Both the position numbers and the translations under genes were made by a program. 17,671 nt of DNA from Chthoniobacter flavus (lineage in GTDB: Bacteria > Verrucomicrobiota > Verrucomicrobiia > Chthoniobacterales > Terrimicrobiaceae), in contig CAMDOJ010000014.1 in the NCBI GenBank assembly GCA_945903555.1, positions 1 through 17,671 of the forward strand. Direction: 5' to 3'. The notes under the pieces are model-generated. The model was not told the origin of the DNA. It did not search any database and saw only the letters and a program-made list of their open reading frames with translations. Below, piece after piece: positions 1 through 7,665 of this stretch; the first letter of the stretch is position 1, and every line of letters starts with the position of its first letter.

Positions 1-228
1 ACGCACGGCCCCGTCGCGATTAAGAGTGATCTGCCTCTCCGCCTGAGCGAGAGGCTTATATTCCTTTGAAACCACAGTCCCCGTCATTTTGGCATTAACA
101 ATAGGTTTACCCGTTTGCCAAATCGCAAAAATAATAAATACAAATGCCAGCACCCCGATCAATATCGATTTCACCCATATTGATATAGGGGTTTGCGCTT
201 TGAAAACTCGATTGGGTTTATCAATCAT
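1..228 (-). CDS. N-terminal part of a membrane-anchored hypothetical protein (truncated by window edge)
   Basis: Read on the minus strand from an ATG at 228, this frame stays open to the window edge and gives 76 residues beginning MIDKPNRVFKAQ. A basic/polar start is followed by one strongly hydrophobic segment at about residues 18-42 (core SILIGVLAFVFIIFAIW), then a polar stretch with KMTGTVVSKEY and ERQITLNRDG. This is the layout of a protein with one N-terminal membrane anchor and a domain outside the cytoplasm. In-frame stop codons lie just upstream of the ATG, which fixes the start. No strong ribosome binding site is visible. I do not recognise the family, and the C-terminal part lies outside the window. 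It is divergent from carA. The typical anchor and the fixed start make it a likely real gene. Confidence 0.6.
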   Translation of the reverse strand, partial: MIDKPNRVFKAQTPISIWVKSILIGVLAFVFIIFAIWQTGKPIVNAKMTGTVVSKEYKPLAQAERQITLNRDGAVR

Positions 229-281
229 GGGTGATTCATATCACATCTTGCGACTCTTGATGAAAGAATTTCTAGGGAGGG

Positions 282-524
282 CTAAAATGCAGCGCTAAAA
301 TCAAAAAAACTTGATTGGATCCACTCGAACTCCACGGATACCGGCCATCCAAAAGACCAACTCATACCAAAAGCCCCTTGCTTTTGGATTTTTGGAGAGG
401 GACACAGGGTGCCCGCCTTTTGCGCCTTGGCGTGTTCCTTAGTTCCAATGGGTAGGGCCATTGCGAGCAAGCAGGCCAGTTTCCACACGGCCGAGACAGC
501 AATGCCCCTTCTTTTGCGCAGCAA
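282..524 (-). CDS. Doubtful small secreted-type reading frame, 80 codons
   Basis: A TTG-started minus-strand frame reads MLRKRRGIAVSAVWKLACLL and continues AMALPIGTKEHAKA. This resembles a signal peptide: a basic n-region, a hydrophobic core and an A-K-A site near residue 34. The remainder is a short, tryptophan-rich tail with no known motif. There is no good ribosome site and the start codon is weak. The frame lies in the spacer between divergent genes and spans the hairpin at 367-387. It may be a chance frame; only its signal-peptide-like start argues otherwise. Confidence 0.2.
   Translation of the reverse strand: MLRKRRGIAVSAVWKLACLLAMALPIGTKEHAKAQKAGTLCPSPKIQKQGAFGMSWSFGWPVSVEFEWIQSSFFDFSAAF
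367..387 (+). terminator. Perfect 8-bp hairpin followed by a short T-run
   Basis: CCAAAAGC (367-374) and GCTTTTGG (380-387) form a perfect 8-bp stem with a five-base loop CCCTT. The plus strand continues ATTTTTGG, which resembles a weak intrinsic terminator reading towards carA. No plus-strand gene is seen upstream inside the window, so it could equally be a leader or attenuator hairpin or a structural repeat. The stem itself is certain; its role is not. Confidence 0.4.
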
Positions 525-659
525 AGTCTGATTTCAAAGGGACAATGGTATCACAAACCAATGCACTCACGGGCAGTCAACAATACCTTTCGAATTAAAA
601 AACCCATTTCACTTTGGAAATGCTTTTACCCAGCAAATACAAATGCTAGGAATAAATCC

Positions 660-1835
660 ATGATTGCATTGATGGCATTGGAAGATGGTCGAGTTTTTCG
701 TGGCGAATCCTTCGGGGCCAAGGGCACTTCGACCGGTGAAATTTGCTTTAACACATCCATGAGCGGTTATCAGGAAATCCTAACAGATCCTTCTTACCGC
801 GGACAAATCGTCACGATGACCTACCCTGAGATTGGCAACTATGGCGTGAACAATTTGGATGTGGAGAGCGATATTCCACAGGTGCGCGGATTCGTGATCG
901 AGGAGTTGAGTCCCGTCATCAGCAGCTGGCGAGCAGACTGCGGGTTGCATGAATATTTAGAAAAACATGGTATTCCTGGGATTCAAGGCGTGGATACCCG
1001 CGCACTCACTCGACACTTGAGAACCCGCGGAGCCATGAAGGCTTGCATCACCACCGAAATCACAGATGAGGCCTTGGCGATCGAAAAAGCCAAATCCGCC
1101 GGCTACGACGGAATCGATTTTGTCCAAGAAGTAAGCACCCTATCCAACTACGAGTGGGACAAACAAAACTCCCTCAGCAAAGATTGGGTGCTGCGTCTAG
1201 GATCGGAGTCCACTCAAGAATCGGACGCCAAAGGAAACGTCTTTGAGCCACTCCCTCCAGTCACGCACACTCTCGCTGCGTTGGATTTTGGGATGAAAAA
1301 AAATATCCTCCGCTACCTTCGACGGAAGGGTTTTCAGGTGACGGTCCTGCCCGCCACATCGACTCCTGCGGAAGTCCTTGCCTTGCGCACAGACGGCATT
1401 TTTCTCTCCAATGGACCAGGAGACCCCGAAGCCCTCGACTACGCTTGCGAGACCGTTCGCGCCTTGATTGGGAAAAAACCGATTTTTGGGATTTGCCTTG
1501 GCCATCAGATTCTTGCCCGCGCTCTTGGAGGCAAGACATTCAAGCTGAAGTTCGGTCACCGCGGAGCCAATCAGCCTGTCAAAGACCTTCGCTCTGGAAA
1601 AATCGCGATCACTTCCCAGAATCATGGTTACGCCGTCGATCCGTCGACACTTCCTTCCGACGTGGAAGTCACTCATACCAATCTCAATGACGGCACCGTC
1701 GCGGGACTACGACACAAGACGCATAGGGCCTTTAGCGTTCAATACCATCCAGAGGCTAGCCCCGGTCCGCACGATGCGGATTACTTCTTCGCCGAGTTTG
1801 CTAAAGAGGTCGCAGCGGCCAAAGCCGTAAACTAG
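660..1835 (+). CDS. carA: Carbamoyl-phosphate synthase small (glutaminase) subunit
   Basis: CarA hydrolyses glutamine and passes ammonia to the large subunit CarB to make carbamoyl phosphate for arginine and pyrimidine synthesis in the cytoplasm. The 391-residue product has the usual length. The N-terminal CarA domain shows FNTSMSGYQEILTDPSY and the C-terminal class I glutamine amidotransferase domain shows FLSNGPGDP. The catalytic triad is visible: nucleophile Cys279 in GICLGHQ, and His363 and Glu365 in YHPEASPGPHD. The ATG at 660 is chosen because homology begins there (MIALMALEDGRVF) and AGGAA lies about eight bases upstream, the clearest ribosome site in the window. The frame is open back to 561 but that part does not resemble CarA. 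carB is not adjacent; an FHA-protein gene follows after 11 bases and may be cotranscribed. Confidence 0.96.
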   Translation: MIALMALEDGRVFRGESFGAKGTSTGEICFNTSMSGYQEILTDPSYRGQIVTMTYPEIGNYGVNNLDVESDIPQVRGFVIEELSPVISSWRADCGLHEYLEKHGIPGIQGVDTRALTRHLRTRGAMKACITTEITDEALAIEKAKSAGYDGIDFVQEVSTLSNYEWDKQNSLSKDWVLRLGSESTQESDAKGNVFEPLPPVTHTLAALDFGMKKNILRYLRRKGFQVTVLPATSTPAEVLALRTDGIFLSNGPGDPEALDYACETVRALIGKKPIFGICLGHQILARALGGKTFKLKFGHRGANQPVKDLRSGKIAITSQNHGYAVDPSTLPSDVEVTHTNLNDGTVAGLRHKTHRAFSVQYHPEASPGPHDADYFFAEFAKEVAAAKAVN

Positions 1836-1846
1836 AAATCATCCAC

Positions 1847-2362
1847 ATGGCCAAGCTTAAAATCTTCCTTCCATCCGGCAAAGAAATCATCCACGACCTT
1901 TCAGAGCAGACCACCACTATAGGTCGGCTCGCGGAAAATACGCTGCAGATCGAGGATGATTCCGTTAGCAGCTCCCATGCAGAAATATTTGCCGAAGAGG
2001 ACCGCTTTTTCGTGCGTGACCTAGGTTCAACCAACGGAACCTTCATCAACGGAGAAAAGATCGAAAAAGCGATCCTTCAAGAAGGAGACAAATTGTGCTT
2101 TGGGTCTGTGGTCACTCTCTTCGGTTCACCCATAGCGCAAGAAGAAATCCCCACTGAGGAAACCCCCGACCTTCCAACCAATCCAACTTTTGAAAGTTGC
2201 CGACCGGATAACTTTGTGAGCTCCTCTCCGATCAAGCGGGATACAAATGAAAATGGCTTAGGGAAGACCTCCCTCCTCATCGCCGCTCTTGTTGGCACCG
2301 TCGCTTTTGCCGGTGCCATTTACAAAATTCTAGAAATTTCTAAAATTCTAGAAACCCAATAA
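1847..2362 (+). CDS. Small FHA-domain protein with C-terminal membrane anchor
   Basis: The 171-residue product starts with a forkhead-associated domain (about residues 3-95), a fold that binds phosphothreonine peptides. Its signature residues are all present: Gly26-Arg27 (TIGR), Ser41-Ser-Ser-His44 (SSSHAEI) and Asn63-Gly-Thr65 (GSTNGTFING). A polar, proline- and acid-rich linker (about 96-138) leads to one hydrophobic segment at about 142-160 (LLIAALVGTVAFAGAIY) close to the C-terminus. The FHA domain is therefore probably cytoplasmic and tail-anchored. There is no kinase or other enzymatic domain. The last 12 residues (KILEIS then KILETQ) come from a short tandem duplication. It sits 11 bases after carA and 42 before lysS with no visible terminator. 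The partner, presumably a Ser/Thr kinase substrate, cannot be identified from the window. Confidence 0.85.
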   Translation: MAKLKIFLPSGKEIIHDLSEQTTTIGRLAENTLQIEDDSVSSSHAEIFAEEDRFFVRDLGSTNGTFINGEKIEKAILQEGDKLCFGSVVTLFGSPIAQEEIPTEETPDLPTNPTFESCRPDNFVSSSPIKRDTNENGLGKTSLLIAALVGTVAFAGAIYKILEISKILETQ

Positions 2363-2404
2363 CCCGCCTTCCCTCAAGGCTGAAACCCACCGTTTTCTCA
2401 AAGC

Positions 2405-3868
2405 ATGGAAGAAATGACTCACAATGAACTGTTGGCTATTCGCCGACAAAAACTCAATGCCATCCGCGAGGCCAACATCGATCCGTATGGCGCTCGCTTT
2501 GAGACCACTGGCACACCGGGTCTCATCCGAGCCGAGTTTGTCGAGGGATTGAAAGTTCGCACGGCCGGACGCATCACCGCCCATCGCAATATGGGCAAAA
2601 GTCACTTCATCGACCTTTCGGATATCTCCGGACGCATCCAAGTTTATATCAACTCGAAAGAAATCGGGCCCGATGCTGCGGCCATTTTTGACCACCTCGA
2701 TATTGGCGACTTCATCGGTGTGGACGGTGAGACCTTCACTACAAAAACCGGTGAACCCTCCATCAAGGCGACCACTTTCACCGTCCTATCAAAATCCCTT
2801 CGTCCCCTTCCTGACAAGTGGCACGGGGTTCAGGATACGGAAATCAAATACCGCCAACGCTACCTCGACCTCATCGCCAACCCTGAGTCGTTGGAAATTT
2901 TTAAAAAGCGCATCGCCATCGTTCGAGAGATTCGCCGCTTCTTGGAAGATCGGGCGTTCATAGAGGTCGAGACGCCCATGATGCAGTCGATTCCCGGTGG
3001 TGCTGCCGCTCAACCATTCGAAACGCACCACAACGCTCTCGGAGTCGATCTCTTTTTGCGCATCGCTCCGGAGCTTTACCTCAAGCGTTTGCTTGTCGGT
3101 GGATTCAATAAGGTTTTTGAGCTCAACCGGAATTTCCGCAACGAAGGCATCTCCCGGCGACACAACCCCGAATTTACCATGCTGGAAGCCTATTGGGCCT
3201 ATGCTGACTTCGAGCAAATGGCCAGTCTGGTCGAGGAAATGGTCTGCCATGTCGCGGAAAAAATCTGCGGTTCCTTGCTGATCGAGCACCGAAATACAGA
3301 TGGTAATGTGGTCAAAACAATCGACCTCTCCCGCCCTTGGCGCCGCACTTCCTACTCGGATCTCATTCGCGGAGTCGCTCCAAACTGGTATGAGTTCACC
3401 ATCGACCAACGTCGCGAATGGTGCGCGGAGCACAAAATTGATGTCACCCACTGCCACGAGGATTTTGAACTCACCCAACACGTCTTCGAGAAGTTGGTGG
3501 AAGAAAAAACCATGAATCCCCTTTTTGTGACTCATTGCCCGAAAGAACTCGTCCCACTTGCTAAACTCAACTCGTCCAACCCCAGCGTTGTTGATGTTTA
3601 CGAACTCGTCATCAACGGCCAAGAAATTTCCCCTGGTTACTCGGAACTCAACGATCCCGACCTCCAGCGCGAGCGACTCGAACATCAAAGCGGTGGGGAA
3701 ACTCAAAAGCTCGATGAGGAATTTCTCACTGCCCTTGAATACGGCATGCCGCCCGCAGGTGGCATTGGCATAGGAATCGACAGACTTGTCATGATGCTCA
3801 CTGGTGCCGAAAGCATCCGTGACGTGATCCTCTTTCCACAAATGCGTCCCAAAGCAACCCAGCATTGA
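2405..3868 (+). CDS. lysS: Lysyl-tRNA synthetase, class II
   Basis: This enzyme charges tRNA-Lys with lysine using ATP. The 487-residue product has the standard layout. An OB-fold anticodon-binding domain spans about residues 53-131 (RTAGRITAHRNMGKSHFIDL). The class II catalytic core follows, with motif 1 near 185-201 (FIEVETPMMQSIPGGA), motif 2 near 240-262 (FRNEGISRRHNPEFTMLE) and motif 3 near 452-465 (GGIGIGIDRLVMML), then RDVILFPQMRP at the C-terminus. The class II fold and the GIS-RHNPEFT motif distinguish it from class I LysRS. An alternative ATG four codons in (2414) cannot be excluded because neither start has a normal ribosome site. It is followed after 79 bases by the amidase gene on the same strand. 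Confidence 0.96.
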   Translation: MEEMTHNELLAIRRQKLNAIREANIDPYGARFETTGTPGLIRAEFVEGLKVRTAGRITAHRNMGKSHFIDLSDISGRIQVYINSKEIGPDAAAIFDHLDIGDFIGVDGETFTTKTGEPSIKATTFTVLSKSLRPLPDKWHGVQDTEIKYRQRYLDLIANPESLEIFKKRIAIVREIRRFLEDRAFIEVETPMMQSIPGGAAAQPFETHHNALGVDLFLRIAPELYLKRLLVGGFNKVFELNRNFRNEGISRRHNPEFTMLEAYWAYADFEQMASLVEEMVCHVAEKICGSLLIEHRNTDGNVVKTIDLSRPWRRTSYSDLIRGVAPNWYEFTIDQRREWCAEHKIDVTHCHEDFELTQHVFEKLVEEKTMNPLFVTHCPKELVPLAKLNSSNPSVVDVYELVINGQEISPGYSELNDPDLQRERLEHQSGGETQKLDEEFLTALEYGMPPAGGIGIGIDRLVMMLTGAESIRDVILFPQMRPKATQH

Positions 3869-3947
3869 TTCAGAAATGCCCATCTCCAAAGTCGAACTGA
3901 GGATCCCCCCTTGTAATGACAACCGCACTCCAACCAACTGAGCGGCC

Positions 3948-5096
3948 GTGCGACTTTATCACCTGCTATTTCTCCTGACTCTCCTTTTCTGCGAAGCTAC
4001 GGCTTCAGCTTGGGACGTTGTTTTACATGAAAACCGCCGCTATGTGCCGGTTGAAAACATCTCGAAATTCTACAACCTGAGCCCACCCTTAAAAAAGGAG
4101 GATAGCTTCGCGATAACGAGCGCCACAAAAATCATCAAAGGAAAAAGTGGCGCCAGAGAGGTCTTCATCAACAACGTCAAATACGTCCTTTGCTTTCCCA
4201 TCGTCAAAAAAGGCGGTTCGATACTGATCTCCGCGATGGATGTCACCAAGATCATCGAACCCGTGATGCGACCCGGACTCATTAAAAATGTGGCTCCCGT
4301 TACCACAGTCATTCTCGATGCCGGCCACGGCGGACATGACAGTGGTGCAACAAGTGCTCGGGGAATCGAGAAGGAAGCCGCGCTCGACGTGGTGCTCCGT
4401 GCAAGACGCTTACTTTTGGAGAGAGGCTACAAGGTCCATCTCACTCGATCCAACGACACTTTCATTCCTCTCGAGAAGCGACCAGCCCTTGCCAACCGCC
4501 ACCAGAATGCCGTTTTTGTGAGCGTTCACTTTAATAAAAGTAAGACGGTCGGCGGAACGGGGATCGAAACCTTTGCACTGGCTCCAAGGGGTGTGCCTTC
4601 GATGGACGAGGAAAACCTCAGCTACAGCGATCTCAAGACATACCCTGGGCATGGCCGCGATCCCGAGAATGTCGCACTCGCCACGGCTATGCATTCGTCG
4701 ATGCTTCGCCACATGAGACTCACCGACCGCGGCATCAAGCGGGCTCGATTTGTGGTCATTAAAAATCTGATCATCCCCGGAGTCCTGCTCGAGGGCGGCT
4801 TTATCAATCATCCCATCGACGGCCGCCTTATTGCCAGTTCCTCCTATCGCAATGCGTTTGCTCAGGCCATTCTTGAAGGCGTTTCCCGATATGGAAGTGC
4901 GGTGAGCGGCAAGCCAACGACCCAAGCTCCTTCAGCCACAGCCTCCGCAACCGACCCTTCCACCATCCCCAATCTTTCAAGATCGCTTTACCCTTATAAT
5001 CTGAATAGTCATCTTAATGAGGCTGTCCAACGCACCTCACAGCAATTGTCCGAACCCTCGGCCACTGCCAATCCACCCAAAACCAATGCCAACTGA
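3948..5096 (+). CDS. Secreted N-acetylmuramoyl-L-alanine amidase (Amidase_3 family)
   Basis: The protein cleaves the bond between N-acetylmuramic acid and the peptide stem of peptidoglycan, as AmiA/B/C do in daughter-cell separation. A GTG start gives a signal peptide ending near ATASA (residue 21). Residues 22-110 form a small domain resembling the copper amine oxidase N-terminal-like repeats found on some amidases (weak call). The zinc-dependent Amidase_3 domain spans about 120-316. Its expected zinc ligands are His127 (DAGHGGHDSG), Glu141 (GIEKEAAL) and His194 (VSVHFN), and the catalytic Glu is Glu282 (LLEGGFINHP). A Ser/Thr/Pro-rich tail of about 65 residues follows and lacks a recognisable wall-binding repeat. 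The stop codon overlaps the start of murI by 11 bases, so the two peptidoglycan genes are probably translationally coupled. Confidence 0.92.
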   Translation: MRLYHLLFLLTLLFCEATASAWDVVLHENRRYVPVENISKFYNLSPPLKKEDSFAITSATKIIKGKSGAREVFINNVKYVLCFPIVKKGGSILISAMDVTKIIEPVMRPGLIKNVAPVTTVILDAGHGGHDSGATSARGIEKEAALDVVLRARRLLLERGYKVHLTRSNDTFIPLEKRPALANRHQNAVFVSVHFNKSKTVGGTGIETFALAPRGVPSMDEENLSYSDLKTYPGHGRDPENVALATAMHSSMLRHMRLTDRGIKRARFVVIKNLIIPGVLLEGGFINHPIDGRLIASSSYRNAFAQAILEGVSRYGSAVSGKPTTQAPSATASATDPSTIPNLSRSLYPYNLNSHLNEAVQRTSQQLSEPSATANPPKTNAN

Positions 5097-5913
5097 TCGC
5101 TCTTTAGATCCCATCGGAGTTTTTGACTCAGGTATCGGCGGACTCACCGTGGTCGCTGCCCTCCAAAATCTCCTCCCCGCTGAAAATATTTTTTACATCG
5201 GAGACACCGCACGCGTTCCCTACGGAGGCAAAAGCCGAAAAACAGTTGAACGCTACAGCATCGAGATCGGTGGTCTTCTCTTGGCGGAGCGCGCCAAAGT
5301 CATCGTCGTTGCCTGCAATACGGCATCCGCCCTCGCCGTGCCCCGAATGAAAGACATCTTTAAAGTTTCTGTCCAAGGCGTGGTTGCCCCAGGAGCAGCG
5401 GCGGCTGTTCAAAATACCAAAAATAAAAAAGTCGGCGTCATTGGCACACGTGCGACCATGTCCAGTGGAGCCTACGAGCACGCGATTAATGGACTCGACC
5501 CCGAAATCCAAGTGTTCAGCGTAGCCTGCCCGCTTTTAGTGCCTTTTATTGAAGAAGCGATGTTCGATGACAAAATCACCGACCTCATGCTCGCCCGATA
5601 TCTCACCCCTCTCCTCTCCAACGGCATCGACACCCTTGTTCTCGGATGCACGCATTACCCACTGCTCCGCGATGCGATCGCTCGGATCGCGGGACCAGAT
5701 GTGACTTTAGTCGATTCCGCTCAAAATTGCGCGTTAGCCGTCAAATCCCTTTTGGACAGCGCAGGGCTTTCCGCACCATCCGAAAGGCTTGGCCGATTGG
5801 ACGTGGCACTCACGGATGCGACAGAAGGGTTTCTTCGCACCGCCGCTCGGGCACTGGAACTCGAGATCGGCGAGGTTTCGCTCCGCTCGGTCCAAAGCAC
5901 CCAAGAAAGTTAG
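5086..5913 (+). CDS. murI: Glutamate racemase
   Basis: MurI interconverts L- and D-glutamate in the cytoplasm, supplying D-Glu for the peptidoglycan stem. Counted from the ATG at 5086, the 275-residue product carries the Asp14-Ser15 motif (GVFDSGIGGLTV) and the two catalytic cysteines, Cys77 (VVACNTASA) and Cys188 (LGCTHYPLL). VPYGGKS near the N-terminus is also typical. The frame is open further upstream to 5017, but those residues are Pro/Asn-rich and unlike MurI, so 5086 is preferred. That start gives an 11-base overlap with the amidase gene. There is no Shine-Dalgarno sequence, which fits translational coupling. Confidence 0.95.
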   Translation: MPTDRSLDPIGVFDSGIGGLTVVAALQNLLPAENIFYIGDTARVPYGGKSRKTVERYSIEIGGLLLAERAKVIVVACNTASALAVPRMKDIFKVSVQGVVAPGAAAAVQNTKNKKVGVIGTRATMSSGAYEHAINGLDPEIQVFSVACPLLVPFIEEAMFDDKITDLMLARYLTPLLSNGIDTLVLGCTHYPLLRDAIARIAGPDVTLVDSAQNCALAVKSLLDSAGLSAPSERLGRLDVALTDATEGFLRTAARALELEIGEVSLRSVQSTQES

Positions 5914-5977
5914 AAACATTCACTCAGACTGTTCCCGCAGACTTGCAGTCCGCCGCAAAACCGGAGACACGTTACTA

Positions 5978-6487
5978 ATGCCATATCTTCTTATCGTCCT
6001 TTTTCTTTGCACCTTGCCAGCTCTCGCAGAAGAAAAATCCGGCGCCGAAAAAAAACGCTACTCCTTTTCCAAAGAGGGAGAATCGACACCCCCTTCCTCA
6101 CCACAGTCGACCGCGCCGATGGATCCGTCCGCCGCATTGAGTCGCTTCTTTGAAGCTCTAAAAGCCGATCAACTGGAAACCGCCTATTCCGACTTGGTGA
6201 AAAATACCATTATCGCCGCGCGGCCCGAGAACGTCGAGCAACTCAAGGAAAAAACCCGCGCCGCAATTGATAACTTTGGTCCCGTGAAGGGCTACGAAAT
6301 CGTGGAAACCTTAGAAATCGGTAAGTCCCTTTACCGCCACACCTGCATCTCATTGAATGAGGATCTCCCGCTGCGCTGGAGGTTTTATTTTTATCGATCC
6401 GGCAACCAATGGAAAATCGTCGATCTTCGGGTGGATGACGGTATCGTCGAGTTGTTCGAAGAAATCGCCCGCAACCGAAAAAAGTAA
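5978..6487 (+). CDS. Small secreted protein of unknown function
   Basis: The 169-residue product starts with a clear signal peptide (MPYLLIVLFLCTLPALA, cut near residue 17). A short Ser/Pro-rich linker (about 18-50) leads to a compact alpha/beta domain at about 51-165. That domain contains SRFFEALKADQLETAYSDLV, a run of beta-strand character around RWRFYFYRSGNQWKIVDLRV, and an acidic C-terminal helix. The helix-then-sheet order with 'G-W-K-I-V-D' near the end resembles small NTF2-like or DUF4864-type periplasmic proteins; this is an analogy, not a firm assignment. GGAG about 12 bases upstream is a weak ribosome site. The frame is open to about 5789, but that extension overlaps murI and does not resemble protein. 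It sits 64 bases after murI. Confidence 0.75.
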   Translation: MPYLLIVLFLCTLPALAEEKSGAEKKRYSFSKEGESTPPSSPQSTAPMDPSAALSRFFEALKADQLETAYSDLVKNTIIAARPENVEQLKEKTRAAIDNFGPVKGYEIVETLEIGKSLYRHTCISLNEDLPLRWRFYFYRSGNQWKIVDLRVDDGIVELFEEIARNRKK

Positions 6488-6531
6488 GTCTCCCCAGCGT
6501 GACTTCCGAATAGACCTCTCGCTCTCCCTGT

Positions 6532-6559
6532 TTGACGCCCCATGGTAATCCCGTATATT
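6532..6559 (+). promoter_or_regulatory. Candidate sigma-70 promoter of mnmA
   Basis: TTGACG (6532-6537) and TATATT (6554-6559) are separated by 16 bases, each matching five of six consensus positions. The predicted transcription start would be near 6566, only about two bases before the mnmA ATG at 6568. If the promoter is real, the mnmA transcript is leaderless or nearly so. Confidence 0.5.
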
Positions 6560-6567
6560 GACCCCGC

Positions 6568-7665
6568 ATGAAAGGTAATGGCAGAAGAGTTTTGCTCGGA
6601 ATGAGCGGGGGAGTGGATTCCAGTGTGGCGGCATCGCTTCTACAAAAGGATGGTTGGGAAGTCATCGGCGTAACGATGAAGGTTTGGCCACAGGATTGTA
6701 TTTCCCGAGCAGAAGACAAATGCTGCGGCCCCTCAGCCATTGCCGATGCTCGCGGTGTCGCTCACCGCCTTGGAATTCCACACTACGTCGTCGATGAGGC
6801 CGACAATTTTGAAAAAATCGTCATCGACTATTTTGCCAGTGAGTATCGACTGGGGCGCACACCGAATCCCTGTGTGATGTGCAATGAACATCTCAAATTC
6901 GGTAATCTTCGCACCAAAGCGCGCGCTCTCGGTGCCGACTTCATCGCCACCGGCCACTACGCCATCATTGATCATCTGGAATCCAAAGCAGTCCTTCGCA
7001 AAGGTCGCGATGCGCGAAAGGATCAATCCTATTTTCTCTTTAGTCTCGGCCAAGATCAACTCCAACACGCCCTCACTCCTCTCGGCGGCATGGAAAAACC
7101 CGCCATTCGTGAGATCGCCCGTGATTTGGGACTCAAGGTCGCTGACAAAGTCGACAGTCAAGAAATCTGTTTTGTTCCCGGCAACGATTACAAAGCCTTC
7201 CTTCGCGGCCATCTCGGCGAGGAGGAATTCCACCGCGGCGGCATCTACGACACGCTTGGCAATTTTATAGCTGACCACGAGGGCATAGAAATGTTCACGA
7301 TCGGTCAGCGTAAGGGTCTCCCCGGAGGATCGCCGCGCCCTCGATACGTCCTCGATATCGATCCGGATACCAATCGCGTGATCGTGGGCGATGAGGAAGA
7401 CCTCGTGAAGGAACAGTTCGAGGTGGATCGCGTTAACTGGCTCGACGGTGAACCCTCTGACCCCAAATCGATCAGCGTCAAGATCCGCTACGCCCATCCG
7501 GGTGCTGACGCTCTCGTTCACCCGCTCCCCGGGGGCAAAGCAAGGATCGAGCTTTCCTCACCTCAGCGCGCCATCACCCCCGGCCAAGCCGCTGTTTTTT
7601 ATGATGGAGATGTCGTCGTCGGAGGCGGCTGGATCATGCGCCAACCAGCCCCCGTTGCGGCATGA
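6568..7665 (+). CDS. mnmA: tRNA-specific 2-thiouridylase
   Basis: MnmA (TrmU) transfers sulfur from the persulfide relay to U34 of tRNA-Lys, -Glu and -Gln, using ATP. The 365-residue product has the PP-loop SGGVDSS at residues 13-19. Cys105 (in NPCVMCN) and Cys201 (SQEICFVPG) align with the two catalytic cysteines of the E. coli enzyme. TGHYA (about 128-132), RKDQSYFLF and FTIGQRKGL are also characteristic. Extra cysteines in DKCCGP near 50-54 are common in one MnmA subgroup. The ATG at 6568 matches the family N-terminus (VLLGMSGGVDSS). No ribosome site is visible, consistent with the candidate promoter placing the transcript start almost on the ATG. Its stop overlaps the cutA start by four bases (ATGA). 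Confidence 0.96.
   Translation: MKGNGRRVLLGMSGGVDSSVAASLLQKDGWEVIGVTMKVWPQDCISRAEDKCCGPSAIADARGVAHRLGIPHYVVDEADNFEKIVIDYFASEYRLGRTPNPCVMCNEHLKFGNLRTKARALGADFIATGHYAIIDHLESKAVLRKGRDARKDQSYFLFSLGQDQLQHALTPLGGMEKPAIREIARDLGLKVADKVDSQEICFVPGNDYKAFLRGHLGEEEFHRGGIYDTLGNFIADHEGIEMFTIGQRKGLPGGSPRPRYVLDIDPDTNRVIVGDEEDLVKEQFEVDRVNWLDGEPSDPKSISVKIRYAHPGADALVHPLPGGKARIELSSPQRAITPGQAAVFYDGDVVVGGGWIMRQPAPVAA

Larger units (their letters stand above)
229..659. other. Divergent spacer between the membrane protein and carA
   Basis: These 431 bases separate two divergent genes. They contain a perfect hairpin at 367-387 and one doubtful minus-strand reading frame at 282-524, both listed separately. The open frame that runs into carA from 561 is judged untranslated, because the carA homology and an AGGAA ribosome site place the start at 660. 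No convincing sigma-70 type promoter could be picked for either gene. Confidence 0.5.

Noticed and set aside
561..659. 33-codon upstream extension of carA
   Set aside because: The residues do not resemble CarA, and AGGAA is well placed for the ATG at 660.
2367..2381. Hairpin GCCTT-CCCTC-AAGGC after the FHA gene as a terminator
   Set aside because: The stem is only five base pairs with no T-run after it, so lysS is probably still on the same transcript.
2789..3937. 382-codon antisense frame over lysS
   Set aside because: It lies almost wholly opposite lysS, whose class II motifs are complete; the antisense protein has no recognisable motif and comes from codon bias.
5017..5085. 23-codon upstream extension of murI
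   Set aside because: It lies inside the low-complexity 3' end of the amidase gene and is absent from the MurI family.
5789..5977. 63-codon upstream extension of the small secreted protein
   Set aside because: It overlaps murI and would bury the clear signal peptide that starts at 5978.
6733..7521. 262-codon antisense frame over mnmA
   Set aside because: Shadow of a complete, motif-rich MnmA; no family resemblance on the antisense side.
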